A stretch of 64,000 nt of DNA from the NCBI RefSeq assembly GCF_012273895.1, contig NC_052116.1, forward strand, positions 2,480,001-2,544,000, in the 5' to 3' direction. A model generated the notes under the pieces. It did no database searches and was not told where the DNA came from. It was given only the letters and a program-made list of their open reading frames with translations. This document shows, piece after piece, positions 59,001-64,000 of this stretch. Within the stretch, counting starts at the first letter, position 1. Every line of letters starts with the position of its first letter. Position numbers and translations under genes: made by a program. Origin of the DNA: Zerene cesonia (lineage: Eukaryota > Arthropoda > Insecta > Lepidoptera > Pieridae).

Positions 59001-59115
59001 CCTTGGGGTAGCAGATACGGAACAAGCCTCGCGTCCGCGTGTAGAAATAGTACTTGTTGTTGAGGCTCTCGAGGATGGCTTGAGAGTTGATATCTGTGTT
59101 CTGTGTCACGTATGT
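37995..59115 (-). CDS. Four-span membrane protein of the PMP22/claudin/TARP-like superfamily (5' end outside the window)
   Basis: The exons in order of transcription are 59115-58986, 42530-42425, 41793-41651, 40506-40409, then either 39827-39662 or 38683-38518, then 38098-37995. All are GT-AG with matching phases, giving 248 residues without the missing N-terminus (start and first membrane span). Visible are: a first extracellular loop with RTRGLFRICYP and a second cysteine in THCSNVDYF, as in the claudin G-L-W-C-C pattern; a sequon NET; span 2 (STVALFMVGFLTLFIAFWTG); GCWKRSPGNITAT; span 3 (ILMLVTCLLAAGAMALWHG); the loop EKEKAVGEEYYQQWPN; span 4 starting YDWSYI; and a Tyr/Pro-rich tail. The YxWSxxxAW start of span 4 recalls TARP, GSG1L and clarin proteins, which are channel or receptor auxiliary proteins or junction proteins. 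The exact subfamily is uncertain. Intron 1 is 16.5 kb. Confidence 0.88.
38518..38683 (-). CDS. Tetraspan gene, alternative span-4 exon 5b
   Basis: 166 nt, acceptor TAAACCAG, donor GTATGC. It reads ILRDNSRIWYDWSYIVAWCG and then VGLSLVSAILFSSAAICLRG, with EREREEALNMQYLMP. It has the same length and phases as exon 5a (39662-39827), with 32 of 55 residues identical. It is GC-rich, unlike 5a. Confidence 0.9.
39662..39827 (-). CDS. Tetraspan gene, alternative span-4 exon 5a
   Basis: 166 nt, acceptor AAAACCCCAG, donor GTTAGG. It reads VLKDNSSVWYDWSYILAWLS and then VGVSFGSSIIFFSAAVCLSK, with EKRREQQNNVQYIMP. It enters in phase 0 and leaves in phase 1, like 5b. Joining 5a to 5b gives GAT-ATT-ACG-AGA-TAA, an immediate stop, and skipping both shifts the frame, so only one can be used per mRNA. 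Confidence 0.9.
40409..40506 (-). CDS. Tetraspan gene, exon 4
   Basis: 98 nt reading CLLAAGAMALWHGVEFYEKE and then KAVGEEYYQQWPN: the rest of span 3 and the second extracellular loop. Acceptor AATTGCAG, donor GTGAGT. It leaves in phase 0, which fits both alternative exons. Confidence 0.9.
41651..41793 (-). CDS. Tetraspan gene, exon 3 (span 2)
   Basis: 143 nt reading LHMARSTVALFMVGFLTLFI and then AFWTGVVGCWKRSPGNITAT, with AILMLVT: span 2 and the first part of span 3. Acceptor CTTACAG, donor GTGAGT. The frame stays open past the donor, so an ORF scan overextends it. Confidence 0.92.
42241..42412 (-). mobile_element. Family-A repeat copy next to a donor site
   Basis: Minus copy AGCTAGTTGCGCCACGCGG to GCATTTATAATG with an internal deletion. 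It ends about 12 bp from the donor of tetraspan exon 2 (42424), on the intron side. Confidence 0.82.
42425..42530 (-). CDS. Tetraspan gene, exon 2 (first extracellular loop)
   Basis: 106 nt reading VEIYLSPVETHCSNVDYFIP and then DENNETRGLSEDAMNR, with a loop cysteine and the N-glycosylation sequon NET. Acceptor CTTTTCAG, donor GTAATC. Confidence 0.9.
46772..46972 (-). mobile_element. Family-A repeat copy
   Basis: Complete minus copy from CTAGCTGCGCCCCGCGC to TTTATAATATTAGTAGG. Confidence 0.87.
47563..47745 (-). repeat. Interspersed repeat (CTAGCTGCACCCGGCAAACG...)
   Basis: Starts ACTAGCTGCACCCGGCAAAC and contains TTCATCAAAATCGGTCAAGC and CGTTTCGGAGGAGTATGGC. This is a frequent insect repeat end type, distinct from families A and B. 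Confidence 0.55.
47868..48060 (+). repeat. Lepidopteran interspersed repeat ('ggtaagcgatcac' family)
   Basis: Diverged relative of 2441-2640: CGGTAAGCGATCACTACC, GGATGTGACCGTCCGGCTC, ACACAGTATGCTATTATTTC. Confidence 0.55.
48426..48603 (-). mobile_element. Family-B repeat copy
   Basis: AACTAGACTCCACCC to TTTCACATTTATAACATTAG, with CATCAAAATCCGATCCGTAG in the body; truncated at the TAGT side. Confidence 0.6.
48929..49093 (-). mobile_element. Family-A repeat copy, internally deleted
   Basis: CTAGCTGCGACCCGAGG to TATAATATTAGTAGG. The segment with GTGAAAGAGCAACAAACACAC is missing, so CAATCGGTT joins GAAAACTTTCGC. Confidence 0.85.
49518..49620 (+). repeat. GACA-microsatellite repeat fragment
   Basis: ACAGACAGAAAAACTGACAG followed by GACAGACAGACA and then CCTAGTAACAGGGTCCCGTT, a pattern shared with the fragments at 842-980 and 27403-27482. 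Confidence 0.55.
50407..50613 (+). mobile_element. Young tRNA-derived SINE with 15-bp target-site duplication
   Basis: The tRNA-like head has a box A-like TTGGTAGAGTGATTAACG and an exact box B GGTTCGATTCC (50462-50472). A body follows (GGTCTCGGTCTGGCAGGACA, CCCCATACCCCAGTAGAGAA). It is flanked by perfect 15-bp direct repeats TAAAGCATTAGAAGC at 50392-50406 and 50614-50628, the mark of target-primed insertion. The perfect duplication implies a recent insertion. It is not a functional tRNA: the head continues into a SINE body without a matching acceptor stem. Confidence 0.9.
51358..51563 (-). mobile_element. Diverged copy of the 6498-6798 SINE family
   Basis: Read on the minus strand: CGCAGTGGTTAGGACCTTGG (box A-like region), GGGGGTTCGAGACCGGACG (box B-like), then a decayed body with TTTATTTGTAGG and GGAAAACATTGTG. 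The 3' part is lost. Confidence 0.6.
53312..53530 (+). mobile_element. Family-A repeat copy
   Basis: Complete plus copy with a small insertion (ATAGGTAGGAAAC) in the body, ending GGGGCGCAGCTAGT. Confidence 0.86.
53986..54204 (-). mobile_element. Family-A repeat copy
   Basis: Complete minus copy ending TTAGTAGGATTAGTAGGATAG. It lies about 460 bp from the plus copy at 53312, so the pair forms a potential long inverted repeat in the intron. Confidence 0.87.
54880..54980 (+). repeat. Remnant of the 'ggaaaaggatgtg' repeat family
   Basis: GGGGTGAAGGGAAAAGG and GGGTGAGGAAAAGGATACGG resemble the middle of the 2441 and 47868 repeats. Short and diverged. Confidence 0.35.
55780..55975. other. Less AT-rich block with open frames on both strands, unknown
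   Basis: The plus frame is open for 60 codons and the minus frame for 119, but neither shows a family motif, good splice sites or codon bias. It could be a fragment of a decayed mobile element or a regulatory block in the tetraspan intron. Confidence 0.2.
56780..57010. promoter_or_regulatory. Candidate intronic enhancer rich in homeodomain cores
   Basis: A cluster of ATTA/TAAT cores: GCGATTAAATAAATTACG, TTGTTAATTTTATG, CCAATTAATTATTTTAATTG. Also ATCATGGCCATGAAATG. There is no repeat match to other copies in the window. Inference from motif density only. Confidence 0.25.
57655..57863 (-). mobile_element. Family-A repeat copy, variant subfamily
   Basis: Minus copy with the variants TACCGAATTTCATTGATATT and TTACTTATGTGTCATTCC. 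Most of these are shared only with the copy at 63224. Confidence 0.87.
58725..58860 (+). repeat. Second copy of the 29762 repeat
   Basis: ATTACAACGACACC, GTTAAAATCCGTCTAGCGG and CATACATACGCTCGAAAAAC in the same order and orientation as at 29762-29945. Confidence 0.6.
58986..59115 (-). CDS. Tetraspan gene, first visible exon (first extracellular loop)
   Basis: 130 nt reading TYVTQNTDINSQAILESLNN and then KYYFYTRTRGLFRICYPKER. Acceptor TTTGTTCCAG at 59116, donor GTGAGTTT at 58985. It enters in phase 0, so an upstream exon with the start codon and first membrane span must exist; I could not find it before the window ends. Confidence 0.88.
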
Positions 59116-60619
59116 CTGGAACAAACGAATTTCATTCATAATGCTGTAGAAATAAAATACCTTCTTTATACAATGAACATGCGATAGTACGACCTCCTTT
59201 GAGGGCATATGCAAAAATTCCATGCATATCATACAAATTTCTGTAGGTACTCTAAATGGTAAACATGATATAGATATAGATAGATATAGAGCTGGTTCTT
59301 TCTTTGGACAGTCATGTACTTATAATATTACATGAATAGATATTATTTCAATAGATATTAATTGAACAGATTTAGATAAGTCCACTATATACCTTAATCT
59401 ACAGATTTATTTATGTACTTAATGCGTATAGGCGATTTAGGTTATAAACTGAAACTCTTTATCTAACCGCGTTCCAAGTCCCAAGGCTGCAGTAGAAAAT
59501 ATCTCGTACACAGATTAACTCCTTAAAACCAGTTTTATTTCTACATTCCAGCAAGTCGGCCCATGAAAATTGGGTGGACCGCATTAATATTTAGGAGGCA
59601 GTCGAACTTAAAGGTGTGACATGGTTTGAAATAAATTATGTACATGTTTTAGGATTTACTTTTAAAACGACGGTTTACAGAAATGCATAATTATGAATTG
59701 CGTGCTATCAAGAAATACATTCATAGAGCACGTTTGTGAACTGTAGGTGGTAATTACGATTACGAACAGAAACGATATGTGCATTGTTTTTTTGTAAAAT
59801 CAGTTATAGTTTCACGTGCATTTATTACTTAATATATATTTCAAAATACAGGTTATACTGGTCCAGTTATCAGCAATTAAATTGAACTTGTTGCGAAAAA
59901 TAACAACCGCACGTCCATTTCGTTGGCAGTGCTAAAATTGGCGCGCTTTCATAGTTATAGCGTACCTACAGATAAAAAATTTCACAGCGTAAATAATGTT
60001 ACGTCTTATACGTTCGTTTTTTAAATCAACTAGTTAACAGTAATTAAGCGTGTCCCCATTATTTCGGTTCCTACTTTTTTTATCTTTATAGACAATAGCA
60101 TTTCTCTCGTACGACCGTATTGTGACGACGTAACGTTCTTCCTCGAGTGAGCTTTGTCGTCAAATGTAAGGAATGTGCTCAATTCAAACGTGAGAACTTA
60201 GTCGCACTCAGTAGAAATGCCGATTTCTACTCCATTCATTCTCAACATTGTAGGAACGTAATACCGTGAATTAACTACACTCATTATATATGGAAAAAGT
60301 TTTATTCATTTGTTTTGTTTCCCCATATATTTATTCTGCTAAGATTGACTCATATTTTATGACCAAAAATTCTGAGAAAAAATCTTGTAAGCTACATTGT
60401 CGATATATGTAGGATGCTATTTTAGGCTTATTGGATTAAATTTAAATTTATTACACATGTAACAAGAAGGTCAAAATAATTTCTTATGGTGTTTCAATGA
60501 CTCATATGCTAAAATCATGGAACGCGTGTGAATAAAATGTAAGAAGTTTCATACTCAAATTTTGTTAAATAAATATGAAAATTTAGCCCCACAGAAAACC
60601 GGCGTGAATTAATAGCTTG

Positions 60620-60842
60620 CTATTGTGTTACGTACGGTGAGTGGGGGAGCCGGAGGTCTATTTCCTTCTCCTAGCCCTGCCCAGTCCATTCCCTCTTGAT
60701 TATTAATCCTCTCCTTACCTCTTATCCCTTAAAAGCGGGCAGCGCATTCTCAGAGATCTATGCCTCTGCGAATGTTCATGGGCGGTGGTGATTGTTTACC
60801 ATCGGGCGAACCACCAGCTCAGTTGCCCGCTATGACATAAAA
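60620..60842 (-). repeat. Lepidopteran interspersed repeat, better-preserved minus copy
   Basis: Read on the minus strand: GCGGGCAACTGAGCTGGTGG, GGTAAACAATCACCACCGCC, CAGAGGCATAGATCTCTGAG, CTTTTAAGGGATAAGAGG, ending CCTCCGGCTCCCCCACTC. Related to the diverged copies at 2441 and 47868. Confidence 0.65.
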
Positions 60843-61163
60843 AAAACAAAAGCCCATGTCCCCATATAGAAGGCAGATGTATCTCACATTTGTTCACTGA
60901 TCTTTATTTTTTAATACGAGAAAGTGGTCAGCCTTCAGTCAGTAGGTACCGCAGTGCTTCAGCGCCACGTCAGGCGCAAACATTATTTATTATGTATTTA
61001 TTTATTTCTCTCCAAATAAGTTCCGGTGCGAGAAATGGTGGCCATACAAATATTAGCACTTTCACAAAAACTAATTCAAGAAACGCGATAGGTACTTTCT
61101 AAATATGAATCCAAAAAATATTAACTGTCACGAATATTAAACAGCTCGAATTATGTATTCTAC

Positions 61164-61356
61164 CTGTTTCATCGTAATGAAAGTATTCAACACATGTTCT
61201 ATAGATGGCGGACATATAATACGCCCCAAGTCCATTTCTATGGCCTGTAAAACCTTCAATTTCTCTCGCAAAATTCCTTCCGTAATCCGTATACACGTCT
61301 CAACCATAGTTATAGTAAATGATAAGGATAGCATGAGACTCTTACGCGTTAGATAG
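61164..61356 (-). other. Doubtful exon-like frame
   Basis: The minus frame is open for about 64 codons (ITEGILREKLKVLQAIEMDL, then GRIICPPSIEHVLNTFITMK), with an acceptor-like AG at 61357-61358 and a donor-like CAG-GTAGAA at 61162. It looks amphipathic, but I recognise no family. A CTCF-like ATAGATGGCGG (61201-61211) lies inside. It could be an exon of an unknown gene, a mobile-element relic or chance. Confidence 0.2.
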
Positions 61357-62234
61357 CTGCTTCAATATTATTGTATATGATACTAATAATAGTCTGTGAT
61401 ACATTGCTTCATGCGTGCGGCATCGCTGTTGTTATAACCACTTGAAAGGAGTAATGTAATATACAGCTTTTTCATAGATCGTTGGATTGTTTAGACGGTG
61501 AAACCGGTTGACAAGGCTTGATGACTCCCAGGTGAGGGAGGTGAGGATAGATGCAGTGTTTATCAGTAAAATGCAAGTATACAGTTCAATGAACGAACTG
61601 TGTGCATTGTGCATGCATATATAGTGCCTTGTTTTTTCGTTAGATCGTTGATTGCAAAATAATTACTATTAATTCAAATACATCGCCCTATATGTCTTAT
61701 GATTTTTTAAACGTTATTGAAGTTCGAGAATTTACGACTCGTTTATTTTGATTTAAACATCTGAAATATGTATATTAAAAATCCTCGCGAAAAAAACAAT
61801 TGAACAACTCAATTCCATATCCCGACATCGAAACCGCCAGTTGCAATTACAACCTCATTTCTACGTGTATCGATTGTACCAAAAGTAACACATAAATAAT
61901 TAACATCGCAACACCAGCTTGTCTACGTAACACCAATCGATTCCCACGATCAAATCACGCACAAGTCGTTAATTTGTTACCACAAAAAATATTGAAAAAC
62001 TGACAGAAGACGGCAACGATCAGCCGTTCCCTCAACTCTGTAGCTTTTTTTATTCAACGTTGAATAACTGGAAAGTCTTGTGCCGTAGATACTACAATAA
62101 ATTACGCGCAAAAACGAGCAAGTACCGATTTGTTGCAAAAACGCTGGCTATTTATATTTGTCAACAATATTTATAAACATATTTATTGCTAAGTAGAAAG
62201 GTGACCATAAAAATGTGATCATTATCCCCATTGA

Positions 62235-62340
62235 TATTATAAATGTGAAAGTATCTCTGTTTTCTTATTCATGCTTAGACCAGTGAAGCGATTTAAATAA
62301 AATTTAGTACAGATATAGCTAGAGATCCTAGGGGGGCCTT
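62235..62340 (+). repeat. Fragment of a family-B-like repeat
   Basis: TGATATTATAAATGTGAAAG followed by GACCAGTGAAGCGATTTAAA and TAAAATTTAGTACAGATATA; the 3' half is diverged. Confidence 0.45.
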
Positions 62341-62464
62341 GAGAAGACATGGGTTTACTATTCCCGAGACTCCTCAGGAACGGGTACTATACGGGGAAAA
62401 CCGGGATCCTCAGTCTTTTCAGAAGCTATTTAAATATAAATATGAGCACAATATACTCTCACAA

Positions 62465-62650
62465 TCCTACTGTCCTACTTAATATTATAAATGCGAAAGT
62501 TTGTAAGGATGTGTGTGTTTGTTGCTCTTTCATGCAAAAACTACTGAACCGATTGCAATGAAATTTGGTACGTAGACAGCTGGACAACTGGAATAACGCA
62601 TAGGCAACTTTTTATCCCGATATTCCTACGGGATACGGACTTACGCGGGT
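62465..62650 (+). mobile_element. Family-A repeat copy, 3' truncated
   Basis: Plus copy that stops at CTTACGCGGGT; the terminal GAAACCGCGGGGCGCAGCTAG is missing. Confidence 0.87.
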
Positions 62651-63223
62651 CTCATTAACTTTTAAAACAATACAACATACGCCCAAATTACGTCAATTTG
62701 AAAACTACTTTCAAATACTACTACTCACGCTACGCTATGCTACGTTACGTTAATAGAGGCCGAAGAAAGTAGCACTGTATCGTTAATTTATTAACCTATT
62801 ACGAAATTGAGAAGAGTCGTAAAACAATCGAGTATTGAACGTGAATGTGAAGATACTTGCCTAATGATTATTACGTAGATACCACAATTCTTATATCAGT
62901 TAGGTAACGTTCGGTTGTGCAAAACATACAGGTGTGTAAATTTACTTCTCATGCGGAAAATTCTGTTAAACTAATGTATCTACAATGACAAATCAATAAT
63001 TACTATGATATACTCAGCTCCCAAACAAAGCGAGATTTCAATATAAATTTACTAAATTTCCTAAATAGGCATACGACAGGTAAATGTTTAACCCGCGATA
63101 AAATGCTTTAAGTATGTGTCTCTTGTCTACTATTTATCAACAGATAGAGAAATGTATCAGGACGTGAATGTAAGAAAATCAAACAAATATACAAGCAAGC
63201 AAACCCTCTTTCACATATATAAT

Positions 63224-63425
63224 ACTATCTGCGCCCCGCGGATTCACCCGCGTAAGTCCGTATCCCGTGGGAATATCGGGATAAATGTTGCTTATGTGTT
63301 ATTCCAGTTGTCTAGCTATCTACGTACCGAATTTCATTGATATTGGTTCAGTAGTTTTTGCGTGAAAGAGTAACAAACACACACACATCCTTACAAATTT
63401 TCGCATTTGTTATATTAGTAGGATT
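63224..63425 (-). mobile_element. Family-A repeat copy, variant subfamily
   Basis: Minus copy CTATCTGCGCCCCGCGG to TTGTTATATTAGTAGG. It shares the variants TTGCTTATGTGTTATTCC and TACCGAATTTCATTGATATT with the copy at 57655. Confidence 0.86.
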
Positions 63426-64000
63426 AGAAAGAATTAATTTTTAAATCCAAATAAAGCTAAAAGCTTTCTTTACTCATTACTGTTTTAGTCTCCGAGCAAA
63501 CTTAGAAGCACGAAATATATCGTGTTCAGACATATAATTTGCCTATATAAAAATATACAGGTGTATAAAACTTAAGAGTCACGTTACTAATTTATTATGT
63601 CTTGTGTGACCGTATTATGCTATATATAAGATCATTTTAACCAGACTTTCACGTACATTCGCGTGTGATCAAATTAAGATAATTTATCCGGTGAGAGTAT
63701 CTAGAATAATTGATGCGTGAATTAAATATAATAATAATCATTATATTGTCAGATTATAATTACATATATTATACTGACTATATGTGCGAATCTAACCTAA
63801 AAATCAAAACAACTGTTAACTCATTCCCCACTTTAGGATAAGTGAAAGAGTAACTGTGTGTGTAACACATACACACATATAACACACCAAAAGGTCCTTT
63901 TTAGTGTGTGAGGAATTTTTTTTTTCACATTCAATGATAAATAATTTGGCATTAAATAAAAAGTCGCATTCGTATATTAGAACATTGTATTTAGGCTTAT

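Larger units (their letters stand above)
59116..64000. other. Upstream intron or 5' region of the tetraspan gene
   Basis: No supported exon. It contains repeats (60620-60842, 62235-62340, 62465-62650, 63224-63425) and a doubtful exon-like frame (61164-61356). The first tetraspan exon is either here but unrecognised, or beyond the window. Confidence 0.5.

Noticed and set aside
1..64000. CRISPR arrays, operons, bacterial or phage systems
   Set aside because: No regularly spaced short repeats and no compact gene clusters; intron-bearing genes and lepidopteran repeats show eukaryotic nuclear DNA.

Overview
This window is AT-rich insect nuclear DNA, most likely from a moth or butterfly. The evidence is the gene structure (short exons, GT-AG introns of about 0.3 to 16 kb) and the dense population of interspersed repeats of types common in Lepidoptera. 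One family of about 200 bp occurs 15 times, and there are tRNA-derived SINEs and a LINE tail. There is no bacterial gene organisation. Most of the open frames longer than 60 codons are chance or repeat frames; the real genes had to be assembled from short exons.

Layout: 1-10742 is intergenic or repeat DNA (a 133-134 bp tandem array, a LINE 3' tail, SINEs). 10743-12784 (+) is a complete five-exon gene for a V-ATPase subunit e-like protein of 157 residues, with an unusual N-terminal extension of about 72 residues. 12785-22239 holds no gene I can see. 22240-32703 (+) is the 5' part of the insect SANS / USH1G gene (Sans): a 23-nt first coding exon, a 7 kb intron, ankyrin exons and the central region, running into a 1000-N gap. 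The last two Sans exons (SAM domain and PDZ-binding end) lie on the opposite strand at 36640-35915, inside a 3169-bp contig bounded by two gaps of exactly 1000 N. 37995-59115 (-) is a PMP22/claudin/TARP-like four-membrane-span gene whose 5' exon lies outside the window. It has two duplicated, alternative versions of the exon for its last membrane segment. A GC-rich coding block at 33704-34128 (+) is probably its long C-terminal tail. 59116-64000 is the 5' intron or upstream region of that gene and is rich in repeats.

Main conclusions. (1) The 33704-36872 contig is almost certainly placed in the wrong orientation: flipping it repairs both Sans and the tetraspan gene at once and makes them convergent (tail to tail). 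(2) The tetraspan gene carries a textbook mutually exclusive exon pair (55 codons each, 32/55 identical, the same phases, and joining both gives an immediate stop). (3) The tetraspan reading frame ends in TGA, but coding-quality sequence continues in the same frame for 40 codons up to the gap, which makes it a candidate for stop-codon readthrough. (4) The V-ATPase e-like protein is roughly twice the usual family length. Several repeat copies end within 10-40 bp of splice sites.
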